NCBI RefSeq assembly: GCF_014651895.1
Contig: NZ_BMXT01000002.1
Coordinates: 806,001 to 870,000 of the forward strand
Direction: 5' to 3'
Origin: Rhodanobacter panaciterrae
Lineage (GTDB): Bacteria > Pseudomonadota > Gammaproteobacteria > Xanthomonadales > Rhodanobacteraceae
DNA: 64,000 bases
Part shown: positions 39,583 to 48,798 of the stretch, one piece after another
Numbering within the stretch: the first letter of the stretch is position 1
Layout: each line of letters begins with the position of its first letter
Notes under the pieces: model-generated
What the model saw: the letters and a program-made list of their open reading frames with translations, nothing else
Database searches by the model: none
What the model was told of the DNA's origin: nothing
Made by a program: the position numbers and the translations under genes

Positions 39583-39746
39583 TTGTGGACAACTTTTATT
39601 TCTTGATTATTGCTTCAAAATCAAAAACTTGAAACTTTTCTTGGCTGTGCTTGCAGAGGCTGCCTGACTGTGGGCCATTTGTGGATAACTTCAGATGTCG
39701 ATCCATCCACCCATTATCCACAGCTTGACCCAGTGCTTATCCATAA
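39583..39746. other. oriC: Chromosomal replication origin region (oriC) with DnaA boxes
   Basis: The 256 bp dnaA-dnaN gap holds four DnaA-box-like 9-mers: TGTGGACAA (39584-39592), TGTGGATAA (39680-39688), TTATCCACA (39714-39722) and TTATCCATA (39737-39745). The middle two match the consensus exactly, on opposite strands. A strongly AT-rich tract (about 39593-39645) next to the first box is a good candidate for the unwinding element. Additional boxes lie on the other side of dnaA. The location and content match origins of related gammaproteobacteria. Confidence 0.85.
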
Positions 39747-39775
39747 TCTTTGCGCACGACCCACGTTCTGACCCT

Positions 39776-41113
39776 TCAGCCGGTCAGTGTGCGTATCAAT
39801 TGTTCCCAGTCCTGGCGCATCCGCGCGTCGGTTTCGACAAATTTCCGGATCGTCTTGCAGGCGTGCATCACCGTGGTGTGGTCGCGCCCGCCAAACGCCT
39901 CGCCGATCTCCGGCAGACTGTGCTCGGTGAGCTCCTTCGACAGCGTCATCGCAATCTGACGTGGCCGGGCCAGCGAACGTACGCGTCGCTTGGACAGCAG
40001 ATCCTGCAGCCGCACATTGAAATACTCGGCGGTGATTTTCTGGATGTTCGGAATGGTGATCGCTTGGGCATGCGTGGCGAGCAGATCGCGCAGGGTTTCC
40101 TCGGCGAAATCGGTGGTGATCGGCTTGCCGTAGAAGTTCGCGCGCGCCGCTAGCGTGTTCAAGGCACCCTCGAGGTCACGCACGTTGGAACGGATGCGCT
40201 TGGCCAGCAGCATCGCCACATTCTCGTCGACCGCCACGCCCTTCTCGTGCGCCTTGGCTAGCAGAATCGCTGCCCGAGTCTCGAAATCCGGCGGCTCGAT
40301 CGCCACCGAGAGACCCCAGCCCAGGCGTGACTTCAGCCGCGGCTCGAGCTTGTCCACTTCCTTCGGGTAGCGGTCGCAGGTCAGGATGATCTGCTGCTTG
40401 GATTCAAACAACGCATTGAAAGTATGGAAGAATTCTTCCTGCGTCGTGTCCTTGCCGGCGAAGAACTGGATGTCGTCGATCAGCAGCGCATCGACCGAGC
40501 GGAAGCGCTGCTTGAACTGGTCCATGCTCTTGGCACGCAACGCCTCGATCATCGAGCCGACGAACTGCTCCGAGCGCAGATACATCACCTTGAAATCCGG
40601 ATTGCGCTCGCGCATCAGGTTGCCGGCGGCGTGCATCAGATGGGTCTTGCCCAGTCCGGTGCCGCCGTACAACAGCAACGGGTTGTAGGCGCGGCCCGGG
40701 TTCGTCGCCACCTGCATCGCGGCGGCCTTGCCGAGCTGGTTCGACTTGCCCTCGACGAAGGTTTCGAAGGTGTAGTGCGGATCCAGATTGTGGTGAAAAG
40801 CCGCCGCGGCCGGGGCGGCGACCGTGGCTTTCGGGGCTGCTGCCGGCTTCTTGGTCACAGCTGTTGGCCGGGTCGAATTGGAGCCGACCTCCAGCCGCAC
40901 CGGCCAGGCTTTTCCGTTCAACAGCAGCAATACCGCCTCGATCCGCGGCAGATAACGCTCGCGCACGGTATCCAGGGTGTAGGAATTGGGTGCGAACAGC
41001 TGCAGGCCGTCGGCATCGTCGCGCGCCTGCAACGGCATCAGCCAGGTATGCAGGTCTTCGGCGCTCAAATCGCCTTCGAGACGCTCAAGGCAGCGCCGCC
41101 ACAGATCACTCAT
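39776..41113 (-). CDS. dnaA: Chromosomal replication initiator DnaA
   Basis: A 445-residue AAA+ ATPase that binds DnaA boxes and opens the origin. Domain I (1-80) starts [21 protein letters not shown] short Ala/Pro-rich linker follows. The AAA+ domain has Walker [17 protein letters not shown], Walker [15 protein letters not shown] and sensor motifs. The C-terminal domain IV binds DNA, with the signature [20 protein letters not shown]. The ATG at 41113 gives the conserved N-terminus; longer in-frame versions lack support. DnaA boxes lie both upstream and downstream of the gene. Confidence 0.98.
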   Translation of the reverse strand: MSDLWRRCLERLEGDLSAEDLHTWLMPLQARDDADGLQLFAPNSYTLDTVRERYLPRIEAVLLLLNGKAWPVRLEVGSNSTRPTAVTKKPAAAPKATVAAPAAAAFHHNLDPHYTFETFVEGKSNQLGKAAAMQVATNPGRAYNPLLLYGGTGLGKTHLMHAAGNLMRERNPDFKVMYLRSEQFVGSMIEALRAKSMDQFKQRFRSVDALLIDDIQFFAGKDTTQEEFFHTFNALFESKQQIILTCDRYPKEVDKLEPRLKSRLGWGLSVAIEPPDFETRAAILLAKAHEKGVAVDENVAMLLAKRIRSNVRDLEGALNTLAARANFYGKPITTDFAEETLRDLLATHAQAITIPNIQKITAEYFNVRLQDLLSKRRVRSLARPRQIAMTLSKELTEHSLPEIGEAFGGRDHTTVMHACKTIRKFVETDARMRQDWEQLIRTLTG

Positions 41114-41197
41114 GAATAACTCAGCCACAGCTTTGGAGCGCTTGCGCGCGTCGGAATGGACTAGTCTAGCAGCAGCCTCCACGCCATCGCCGCCCAC

Positions 41198-41287
41198 ATA
41201 TCCACATGTGTATCCACAGGTTGCTGTCTGGCGACATTTGACAGCAGTGGCAAATACCCGACATACTTTCCAACCTTTTTATCCACA
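41198..41287. promoter_or_regulatory. rpmH promoter with DnaA-box cluster
   Basis: ATATCCACA (41198-41206), GTATCCACA (41210-41218) and a consensus TTATCCACA (41279-41287) lie in the 192 bp between dnaA and rpmH. For rpmH a -35 TTGACA at 41238-41243 and a -10 CATACT at 41262-41267 are 18 bp apart, so the third box lies just after the predicted start point. The boxes could let DnaA regulate dnaA and rpmH, or form part of the origin. Confidence 0.65.
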
Positions 41288-41305
41288 TTCCCTTCGGAGT
41301 AAGCC

Positions 41306-41440
41306 ATGAAGCGGACCTTCCAGCCCAGCAAGCTCAAGCGCGCTCGCACGCACGGTTTCCGTGCCCGTATGGCCACCGCCGACGGTCGCAAGATCCTCAA
41401 TGCCCGTCGCGCCAAGGGCCGCAAGCGCCTGATCCCGTAA
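41306..41440 (+). CDS. rpmH: 50S ribosomal protein L34
   Basis: A 44-residue, very basic ribosomal protein. The sequence begins [20 protein letters not shown] and ends [10 protein letters not shown], the standard L34 pattern. GGAG lies 6 nt before the ATG. It is the first gene of the rpmH-rnpA-yidC-mnmE series that diverges from dnaA, and it is transcribed from the promoter at 41238-41267. Confidence 0.97.
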   Translation: MKRTFQPSKLKRARTHGFRARMATADGRKILNARRAKGRKRLIP

Positions 41441-41454
41441 TCGGCACGAGCGTC

Positions 41455-41859
41455 ATGTCTACCGCCGGGCTGCCGCGCGATGCGCGGCTACGTCGGCCAG
41501 GTGACTTTGCCGCCTTGCGGACAAGCAGCGGACGCGCAGGCGGCCGCTGTTTTCATATGCGTTATCGCGACAACGAACTGGGTCATGCCCGGCTCGGCCT
41601 GGCGATTTCCAAGCGCGTCTCGAAGCGTGCGGTCGAGCGCAACCGGATCAAGCGGTTGCTGCGCGAATCGTTCCGCCGCGTTCGTCACCAGTTGCCTGCC
41701 GTGGACCTGATGGTGATGGCGCGCGAACAGGCGGCCGGCGTGCCTGGTTCGCAATTGCTGGTCGAGATCGATGGGTTGTGGAAAAAGCTGCTGGCAAACC
41801 GGCCCGGGACGTCCGAACCATTGAAGCGGGCAGACGACACCACCACAATCGTGCGTTGA
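41455..41859 (+). CDS. rnpA: Ribonuclease P protein component
   Basis: A 134-residue basic protein that assists the RNA subunit of RNase P in trimming tRNA 5' leaders. The RNR motif is seen in SKRVSKRAVERNRIKRLLRE (about residues 52-71), and the N-terminal LPRDARLRRPGDFAALR is also typical. It begins 14 bp after rpmH. The C-terminal tail (residues 115-134, DDTTTIVR end) is extended and polar. The usual next gene, yidD, is missing; yidC begins 64 bp after the stop. Confidence 0.95.
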   Translation: MSTAGLPRDARLRRPGDFAALRTSSGRAGGRCFHMRYRDNELGHARLGLAISKRVSKRAVERNRIKRLLRESFRRVRHQLPAVDLMVMAREQAAGVPGSQLLVEIDGLWKKLLANRPGTSEPLKRADDTTTIVR

Positions 41860-41923
41860 CCCTTTCTTTTCTCAGTCTCCGCGGCGTTCAAAGTGTCGTG
41901 GCGTTACCTGGATTTGCTACGCG

Positions 41924-43663
41924 ATGAATCAAACGCGCACCTTCCTCATGTTCGCCCTGATGGCCGTGGCCTACCTGCTGTTCATCGCCTGGGAGAAGGA
42001 CTACGCGCCACCGCCGCCGGTTGCGGCAGCCAGCGCCTCCAGCGCAGCGACCCCGTCAGCCGATGGCAGCGTGCCGGGGGCGATCCCGACCACGGCGACG
42101 TCGACCGCAGCCTCCGGTACGGCCGCGGCGATCGCTACCGACGCCGCGCATGCCGGGCAGGCGCCATCGCAGCTGATCACCATCAACACCGACGTGCTGC
42201 AGCTGACCGTGGACACGCGCGGCGGCAGTGTGGTGCATGCGGATCTGCTGGCTTATCCCGACGCGCCGCGCACGCACAAGGCGCCGAATCCGCCGCCGAC
42301 CGTATTGCTGGCCAATGACGACGCGCATTTCTTCGTGGCCCAGAGCGGCCTGGTCAGCAGCAGCGATACCGCGCCGCAGGATCAGCCGAATCATCAGGCG
42401 GTGTTCCAGAGTGCGCAGACCGCCTACACGCTGGCCGATGGCCAGAATGATCTGAATGTCGACCTGACCTGGCAGGATGCCGCCGGCCTCAAGGTCACCA
42501 AGACCTACAGCTTCAAGCGCGGCAGCTATGTGATCGGCATGAGCCAGCGCATCGACAACGGCGCGGCGCAGGCGTGGCAGGGCAATGCCTACCAGCAGCT
42601 GCTGCGGGTCGAGCCGCCGCATACCGGCAACTGGCTGACCAATATGTCCAACCCGGAGTCGCGCAGCTTCCATGGTGCTGCCTGGTACACCGGTGAGAAA
42701 TTCGAGAAGCTGCCGTTCGCGGATTTCAAGAAAGAGAAGGATCAGCTCAACAGCCAGTTCAAGGGCGGCTGGGCGGCGATGCTGCGACTGTATTTCGTCA
42801 CCGCGTGGATTCCGCCGGCCGGCGAGACCGATCAGTACACCACCCAGACGATCAATCCCGACAGCGCGCAGCCCCGCTACCTGATCCGTGCGTTCGGCCC
42901 CGCCTTGAGTGTGGCGCCGGGCCAGAGCCTCACCAGCCAGTCGCGCCTGTACCTCGGGCCGAACGTGCAGGGCACGCTGGACGCGGTCGCGCCCGGACTG
43001 GACCTGACCATCGACTACGGCATGTTCAAGGTCATCGCCGTGCCGATGCACTGGGTGCTGTCGCAGTTCCACGCGATCAGCAAGAACTGGGGCCTGGCGA
43101 TCATCCTGCTGGTGCTGCTGATCAAGGGTCTGACCTGGAAGCTGACCGCGGTGCAATACAAGTCCAGCGCGAAAATGCGCAAGCTGGCACCGCGGATCCA
43201 GGCGCTGAAGGAGCGCTATGGCGACGACAAGGTCAAGATGCAGCAGGCCACCATGGAGCTGTACAAGAAGGAGAAGGTCAACCCGATGGGCGGCTGCCTG
43301 CCGGTGCTGATCACCATGCCGGTGTTCTACGGCCTGTTCTACGTGCTGCAGTACAGCCTGGAGCTGCGCCACGCCGCGTTCATGTGGATTCCCGATCTGA
43401 GCGCGCCCGATCCGTTCTACATCCTGCCGATCATCTATGCGGCGGTGATGCTGGGCACGCAGTGGCTCAACCCGGTTGCCGCGGGCATGGATCCGGCCCA
43501 GGCCAAGATGATGAAGGTGATGCCGTTGCTGTTCACGGTGATGTTCGCGTTCTTCCCCGCCGGCCTGTGTCTGTACTACGCGGTCAACGGTCTGGTCGGT
43601 CTGGGCCAGCAGTGGTGGGTCACCCATCACGTCGATCGCGAGGAAGTGGTCAAGACCGCCTGA
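41924..43663 (+). CDS. yidC: Membrane protein insertase YidC
   Basis: A 579-residue inner-membrane insertase that acts alone or with SecYEG. The first helix (about 5-22, FLMFALMAVAYLLFIAW) is followed by an Ala/Thr-rich linker and a large periplasmic domain (about 80-365). The C-terminal catalytic core has five helices, including NWGLAIILLVLLIKGLTWKL and the amphipathic loop with KMRKLAPRIQALKERYGDD. A hydrophilic groove arginine is expected in the first core helix region. The length and layout are those of the gram-negative form. Confidence 0.97.
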   Translation: MNQTRTFLMFALMAVAYLLFIAWEKDYAPPPPVAAASASSAATPSADGSVPGAIPTTATSTAASGTAAAIATDAAHAGQAPSQLITINTDVLQLTVDTRGGSVVHADLLAYPDAPRTHKAPNPPPTVLLANDDAHFFVAQSGLVSSSDTAPQDQPNHQAVFQSAQTAYTLADGQNDLNVDLTWQDAAGLKVTKTYSFKRGSYVIGMSQRIDNGAAQAWQGNAYQQLLRVEPPHTGNWLTNMSNPESRSFHGAAWYTGEKFEKLPFADFKKEKDQLNSQFKGGWAAMLRLYFVTAWIPPAGETDQYTTQTINPDSAQPRYLIRAFGPALSVAPGQSLTSQSRLYLGPNVQGTLDAVAPGLDLTIDYGMFKVIAVPMHWVLSQFHAISKNWGLAIILLVLLIKGLTWKLTAVQYKSSAKMRKLAPRIQALKERYGDDKVKMQQATMELYKKEKVNPMGGCLPVLITMPVFYGLFYVLQYSLELRHAAFMWIPDLSAPDPFYILPIIYAAVMLGTQWLNPVAAGMDPAQAKMMKVMPLLFTVMFAFFPAGLCLYYAVNGLVGLGQQWWVTHHVDREEVVKTA

Positions 43664-43742
43664 GCCCGATCCACGCCGGATGCACCTCAGTCAGTCGCGA
43701 TCGGACAACGGTCGCGGCTGACTTCGCACGAGTCAGCGCATT

Positions 43743-45089
43743 ATGTCCGAGCACACCACCGACACCATCGCCGCCATCGCCAGTGCGCCCGGTGCAGCGG
43801 GCGTCGGTGTGGTGCGTGTGTCCGGGCCGGCGGTGCCGGTGATTGCGCAAATCCTGCTGGGGCGTGCCGCACAGCCGCGGCACGCGCACTTCGCCGCGTT
43901 TCGCGATGCCGCCGGCGAGCTGATCGATCGCGGCCTGTTGCTGCATTTTCCGGCGCCCGCTTCGTATACCGGCGAACACGTGCTGGAACTGCAAGGCCAC
44001 GGCAGCGCGGTGTTGCTCGATCTATTGCTGCGCCGCGTATGCGAACTCGGCGCGCGACTGGCGCGGCCGGGTGAATTCACCGAACGCGCCTTCCTCAACG
44101 GCAAGCTCGACCTGGCCCAGGCCGAAGCCGTCGCCGATCTGATTGCCGCGCGCTCGCAGGCCGGTGCACGTGCCGCCCTGCAGTCGATGGAAGGCGTGTT
44201 CTCACGCAAGGTCGAGGCTTTGCTGCAATTGCTGATCACGCTGCGCGTGCACATCGAGGCGGCGATCGATTTTCCCGAGGAAGAAATCGACTTCCTGGCC
44301 GATCCCGCGATCGGCCAGCAGTTGCACGTCGTGCGCAACGAACTGACCGAGTTGCTGCGCGAAGCGCAACGCGGCCTGCGCCTCAACGACGGCCTGCGCG
44401 TGGCGATCATCGGCCGCCCCAATGCGGGCAAGTCCAGCCTGCTGAACGCGCTGGCCGGCAGCGACCGCGCCATCGTCAACGCAGCTGCCGGCACCACGCG
44501 CGATGTGTTGCGCGAAAGCCTCAGCTTCGACGGCATCGCACTGGAACTGGCCGACACCGCCGGCCTGCGCGAAACCGACGACGAAGTCGAACGCGAAGGC
44601 GTGCGCCGCGCCCATGGCGAACTGCAGCGCGCCGATGTGGCCCTGCTGGTCACTGACAGCGAGCACGCGCAAGCCGATCTCGCCCTGTTCGACAACCTGC
44701 CGAAACACGTTGAGCGATTACTGCTGATCAACAAGATCGATCTCGACGACATCGCTGCGCACAGCGAACGCCGCGATGGCAGTCACTGGCTGTGGGCGTC
44801 CGCCAAAACCGGCAACGGCCTCGACGCGTTGCGCCATGAACTCAAGCAACTGGCTGGCGCCGGTAGTGGTGAAGGCGTGTTCAGTGCGCGCCGCCGGCAT
44901 GTGCTGGCGTTGCAGCAAGTCATTGTGCATCTTGATCAAGCTGCCGATGTGCTGGCCGGCAGCCGCGCCGGCGAACTCGCCGCGGAGGAACTGCGCCAGG
45001 CCCAGCACGTGCTCGGTGAAATTACCGGCAGCTATAGCAGCGACGACCTGCTGGGAGCGATCTTCGGCTCGTTCTGTATCGGCAAGTGA
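43743..45089 (+). CDS. mnmE: tRNA modification GTPase MnmE
   Basis: A 448-residue enzyme that works with MnmG to add the carboxymethylaminomethyl group at wobble uridine 34 of certain tRNAs. The N-terminal tetrahydrofolate-binding domain begins DTIAAIASAPGAAGVGVVRVSG. The inserted G domain has the P-loop GRPNAGKS (224-231), with DTAGLRE as switch II and NKID as the base-specificity motif. The C-terminus ends in CIGK (445-448), the diagnostic catalytic cysteine motif. Its stop codon abuts the convergent ribokinase stop with no gap. Confidence 0.98.
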   Translation: MSEHTTDTIAAIASAPGAAGVGVVRVSGPAVPVIAQILLGRAAQPRHAHFAAFRDAAGELIDRGLLLHFPAPASYTGEHVLELQGHGSAVLLDLLLRRVCELGARLARPGEFTERAFLNGKLDLAQAEAVADLIAARSQAGARAALQSMEGVFSRKVEALLQLLITLRVHIEAAIDFPEEEIDFLADPAIGQQLHVVRNELTELLREAQRGLRLNDGLRVAIIGRPNAGKSSLLNALAGSDRAIVNAAAGTTRDVLRESLSFDGIALELADTAGLRETDDEVEREGVRRAHGELQRADVALLVTDSEHAQADLALFDNLPKHVERLLLINKIDLDDIAAHSERRDGSHWLWASAKTGNGLDALRHELKQLAGAGSGEGVFSARRRHVLALQQVIVHLDQAADVLAGSRAGELAAEELRQAQHVLGEITGSYSSDDLLGAIFGSFCIGK

Positions 45090-45986
45090 TCAGCCGGGTT
45101 GCTGTGCCAGCAGTGCCTCGACCTCGTGCAAGGTCGGCATACCGGCTTGCGCACCGAGCTTGCCCACCGACAACGCGGCAGCCGCGCAAGCTTTGCGCAC
45201 GGCAATAGACAGACCTTCGCGCAGGAATACCGCCAACGCGGCGTTGAAGGTATCGCCAGCGCCGGTGCTGTCGACTACCGCGACGTTGAAGCCATGCTGG
45301 TGAATCGGTTCGCCCTGCTCGCGATACCACGCGCCTTCGGCGCCACGAGTGAGCACGACCGGACCGGGCGAGCGCTGCATCAGCGCGTGGAAATCTTCAT
45401 CCGGATCGGCGCCCAGCAGGATCGCCAGTTCGTGCTGGTTCGGCGTGACGTAGCGGGCGAGCTGCAACCACTCGATGGGCAACTTCTGCGCCGGTGCAGG
45501 GTTGAGGATCACCGGCACGCCGAGTCGATGGCCAAGGCGCAGAGTGGCCTCCACGGTTTCCAGCGGGATCTCCATCTGCACCAGCACGGCGTCGGCGCGG
45601 GTGATCAGTGCCTGCGCCTGTTCGACTTGCGCTGGCGTGACCCGCGCATTGGCGGCGGGTACCACGATGATCTGGTTCTCGCCGCCCGCGACAGTGATCG
45701 AGGCGGTGCCGCTGGCGCAATCGTCGAGCTGGATCGTGTGAGTGAGGTCGATATTTTCCGCGGCCAAACCCTGGCGCAGTTGCTGGCCGAATGCGTCATC
45801 GCCGGTGGCGCCAACCAGCGCCACCTCGGCGCCAAGCCGTGCCGCAGCCACTGCCTGATTCGCGCCCTTGCCGCCCGGCACGGTGAGAAAACGTTCGCCG
45901 AGGATGGTCTCGCCGGGGCCGACGAAACGCGGCGCCTGCGTGACCAGATCCATGTTGATGCTGCCGACGACGACGATGCGTGTCAT
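45090..45986 (-). CDS. rbsK: Ribokinase
   Basis: A 298-residue PfkB-family sugar kinase that phosphorylates ribose at C5. The first PfkB signature region includes GGKGANQAVAAARLGAEVAL (residues 40-59) and the second is DSTGAGDTFNAALAVFL with the catalytic aspartate in GAGD. The N-terminus IVVVGSINMDLVTQAPRFV is the family start. GGGAGC precedes the ATG. No ribose transporter or rbsR repressor is visible, so it is an isolated kinase. It is convergent with mnmE; the stop codons touch. Confidence 0.93.
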   Translation of the reverse strand: MTRIVVVGSINMDLVTQAPRFVGPGETILGERFLTVPGGKGANQAVAAARLGAEVALVGATGDDAFGQQLRQGLAAENIDLTHTIQLDDCASGTASITVAGGENQIIVVPAANARVTPAQVEQAQALITRADAVLVQMEIPLETVEATLRLGHRLGVPVILNPAPAQKLPIEWLQLARYVTPNQHELAILLGADPDEDFHALMQRSPGPVVLTRGAEGAWYREQGEPIHQHGFNVAVVDSTGAGDTFNAALAVFLREGLSIAVRKACAAAALSVGKLGAQAGMPTLHEVEALLAQQPG

Positions 45987-46090
45987 GTATTGCTCCCGGG
46001 TGCCTTGCCGCTGGTGTCGCGGCTATCGGGGGAGCTTAACGGTTGCGGTGACGCGGCTGAAACCACGCGCCCCGCTCTACCTCTACGCGA

Positions 46091-46720
46091 TCAGTGCGCG
46101 CGGCCGATCCCGGAGTCGTCGCCCTGCTCCAGCAGCGCCGGTGCGGCACCAGCCACGGCCAGCAACGATTGCGCGTAGCTGTCCTCGATGCTGACGGTGG
46201 ACACTTCATCCCACGAGAAGAACGAGGCTTCGCGCATCCACTCCGCGTCGGGGCTGAGTTCCTGCATGTGGAAGCCGTCTTCCTCGACGCTGACCAGCCG
46301 GCCGATGTAGCAGACTTCGGCTTCGTCCTCGCTGTCCACATGCACGCCGATCACCGGTGCCTGCGCGCCGGCGGCCTGGATCACTTCGCGGATGTTGTCC
46401 AGCGGAAACCCGCGCGGTGGCCGCGGCAGGATGTGCTTCAACGCCAGCGCCTTCTCGAAAAACACATGGTGCTTGTCCGGCGACTCCAGCTCGGAAATGT
46501 CGCGATGGCGCATCACGTACATGCCGTCGTAGGTGATGCCGTCGCCGACCACCCAGAGCAGGAAGAATTCGCGCCCGACGCCGCCCACGTAACCGCAGAA
46601 GCTGCCGTGCTCGAGGTCCTCGCGCCACAGCCGCACCAGCGTCTGCTTCTGCTGCGCTTCGCGCAGCTGGGCGCGCTGGCCGGTGTTTTTCAGTTCGATG
46701 ATGTTGCTCACGGCATCCAT
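46091..46720 (-). CDS. Uncharacterised protein with two similar beta-rich halves
   Basis: A 209-residue soluble, acidic protein that I do not recognise by name. Two segments look like repeats of one domain. In both, a short G/V-rich start (CGYVGGVGREFF and IGRLVSVEEDGF) leads to a D/E-containing block (MRHRDISELES and FSWDEVSTVSIED) and then an ALA-type helix. No signal peptide or catalytic motif is seen. It lies 41 bp upstream of hslU on the other side from hslV, on the same strand. A small beta-barrel binding module is a guess from pattern only. Confidence 0.75.
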   Translation of the reverse strand: MDAVSNIIELKNTGQRAQLREAQQKQTLVRLWREDLEHGSFCGYVGGVGREFFLLWVVGDGITYDGMYVMRHRDISELESPDKHHVFFEKALALKHILPRPPRGFPLDNIREVIQAAGAQAPVIGVHVDSEDEAEVCYIGRLVSVEEDGFHMQELSPDAEWMREASFFSWDEVSTVSIEDSYAQSLLAVAGAAPALLEQGDDSGIGRAH

Positions 46721-46761
46721 TTTAGCAGGTTGAGGTGACCGGCTTGTTAGCGCCCCGCAGG

Positions 46762-48105
46762 TCAGAGGATGTAGCGGCTGAGATCTTCGTTCTGAACCAG
46801 GCTTCCAAGCGTTTTATCTACATGTTCGGCGTCGATCTTGTAGTTTTCGCCGGATTTGTCCGCGGCCTCATAGGAGATTTTCTCCAGCAGTCGCTCCATC
46901 ACGGTATGCAGCCGGCGGGCGCCGATGTTCTCGGTGCGTTCGTTGACTTGGAACGCCACCTCGGCCAGCCGGTCGATGCCGCTATCGACGAATTCGAGGC
47001 CGACACCTTCGGTGGCGAGCAGCGCGGTGTACTGCTTGGTCAGCGCGTTGTGCGGCTCGCGCAGGATGCGCTTGAAGTCGTCCACGCTGAGCGCGGACAA
47101 CTCGACGCGGATCGGCAGACGACCCTGCAGTTCCGGGATCAGGTCGGACGGCTTGGCCAGCGAGAACGCGCCGGAGGCGATGAACAGCATGTGGTCGGTC
47201 TTGATCGGGCCGTATTTGGTCGACACGGTGGAACCTTCCACCAGCGGCAGCAGGTCGCGCTGCACGCCCTCGCGGCTGACCCCGGCGTGGCCGTGGTCAC
47301 CGCGCTGGGCCACCTTGTCGATCTCGTCGATGAACACGATGCCGTTCTGTTCGGCCGCTTCCATCGCCTGCGCGCGGATCTCGTCGTCGTTGAGCAGCTT
47401 GCCGGCCTCCTCGTCGATCAACAGCGGCCGTGCCAGCTTGATCGCCAATTTCCGTTGTTGTGTCTTGGCGCCGCCGATGTTCTGGAACATCTGGCGCAAC
47501 TGCGCGCCCATTTCCTCCATGCCTGGCGGCGACATGATTTCCACGCCCACGTTCATGGCGAAGTCCAGCTCGATCTCGCGCTCATCCAGCGCACCTTCGC
47601 GCAGCTGCTTGCGCAGTTTCTGGCGAGTGTCGCTGTCGATCGCCGGCGCCGCCGGTGCATCGTGGCTCCAGTCGGTCGGTGTGCTCAGCCGGCGTGGCAG
47701 CAAGGCGTCGAGGATGCGATCCTCGGCGCGATCCTCGGCCAGTGTGCGCACGCGCTTGACCGCGTGCTCGCGGGTCAGCTTGTAGGCCACGTCGGCGAGG
47801 TCGCGGATGATCGACTCGACATCCTTGCCCACGTAGCCGACCTCGGTGAACTTGGTCGCTTCCACCTTCACGAACGGCGCGTTCGCCAGCGTGGCCAGGC
47901 GCCGCGCGATCTCGGTCTTGCCGACGCCGGTGGGGCCGATCATCAGGATGTTCTTCGGCGTCACTTCCTCGCGCATGCCCGGCTCCAGCTGCATGCGCCG
48001 CCAGCGGCTGCGCAGTGCCACCGCCACGGCGCGCTTGGCGTCGTGCTGGCCGATGATGTAGCGGTCGAGTTCGTTGACGATTTCGCGAGGAGTGAGTTCG
48101 GACAT
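46762..48105 (-). CDS. hslU: ATP-dependent protease ATPase subunit HslU
   Basis: A 447-residue AAA+ unfoldase (ClpY) that feeds proteins into HslV. Walker A is GPTGVGKT (57-64) and the pore motif is GYVG (90-93). The I-domain insertion lies around 110-240, and Walker B is [12 protein letters not shown]. The C-terminal [12 protein letters not shown] is the tail that docks into HslV and activates it. It follows hslV by 81 bp. The complex degrades misfolded and regulatory proteins, mostly under heat stress. Confidence 0.98.
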   Translation of the reverse strand: MSELTPREIVNELDRYIIGQHDAKRAVAVALRSRWRRMQLEPGMREEVTPKNILMIGPTGVGKTEIARRLATLANAPFVKVEATKFTEVGYVGKDVESIIRDLADVAYKLTREHAVKRVRTLAEDRAEDRILDALLPRRLSTPTDWSHDAPAAPAIDSDTRQKLRKQLREGALDEREIELDFAMNVGVEIMSPPGMEEMGAQLRQMFQNIGGAKTQQRKLAIKLARPLLIDEEAGKLLNDDEIRAQAMEAAEQNGIVFIDEIDKVAQRGDHGHAGVSREGVQRDLLPLVEGSTVSTKYGPIKTDHMLFIASGAFSLAKPSDLIPELQGRLPIRVELSALSVDDFKRILREPHNALTKQYTALLATEGVGLEFVDSGIDRLAEVAFQVNERTENIGARRLHTVMERLLEKISYEAADKSGENYKIDAEHVDKTLGSLVQNEDLSRYIL

Positions 48106-48186
48106 GGAGTCACCGGGGATGTTCGTGCGTGGGGAAGCGCAGCGGAGTGTGCGAACCGTGTGCGATCAAGCTATGGCGCGTCGCGC

Positions 48187-48723
48187 CTACAGCTCTTCGA
48201 TCGACACGTTGTGATTGGTGTAGATGCAGATGTCGCCGGCGATCTTCAGTGCCTTCTCGACGATCGTTCGCGCATCCAGCTCGGTGTTTTCGAGCAGTGC
48301 CATTGCGGCCGACTGCGCAAACGGGCCGCCGGAACCGATCGCGATCAGGCCGTGTTCGGGCTCCACCACGTCGCCGTTGCCGGAGATCAGCAGTGACGTC
48401 TCTTTGTCGGCCACCGCCAGCATCGCCTCGAGCCGGCCGAAGCGGCGGTCGGTGCGCCATTCCTTGGCCATCTCCACCGCGGCGCGGGTGAGGTTGTTGT
48501 TGTGCTTTTCGAGCTTCTGCTCGAAAAGCTCGAACAGGGTGAATGCATCGGCGGTGGCGCCGGCGAAACCGGCCACGACGTCACCGCTCTTGCCGAGCCG
48601 TCGCACCTTGCGCGCATTGCCCTTCATCACCGTGTTGCCGAGCGTGACCTGACCGTCGCTGCCGATCACGACGTGGCCCTCGCGGCGCACGCAGACGATG
48701 GTGGTGGCGTGGAAGGATTCCAT
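48187..48723 (-). CDS. hslV: ATP-dependent protease subunit HslV
   Basis: A 178-residue proteasome-like peptidase. The expected mature N-terminus is the threonine at position 7 in [13 protein letters not shown], so a 6-residue prepeptide would be removed. The conserved [20 protein letters not shown]-like segment is present as [16 protein letters not shown], and the [17 protein letters not shown] stretch follows. It forms a double hexamer with threonine nucleophiles and needs HslU, encoded directly downstream. Confidence 0.97.
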   Translation of the reverse strand: MESFHATTIVCVRREGHVVIGSDGQVTLGNTVMKGNARKVRRLGKSGDVVAGFAGATADAFTLFELFEQKLEKHNNNLTRAAVEMAKEWRTDRRFGRLEAMLAVADKETSLLISGNGDVVEPEHGLIAIGSGGPFAQSAAMALLENTELDARTIVEKALKIAGDICIYTNHNVSIEEL

Positions 48724-48798
48724 GATGCTGTCTTGCTCCGGGAAGGAGCTGACTAGATAGGGATCGGCCGCGCCGATTGCAAGCGAGGCCGGCTGACC

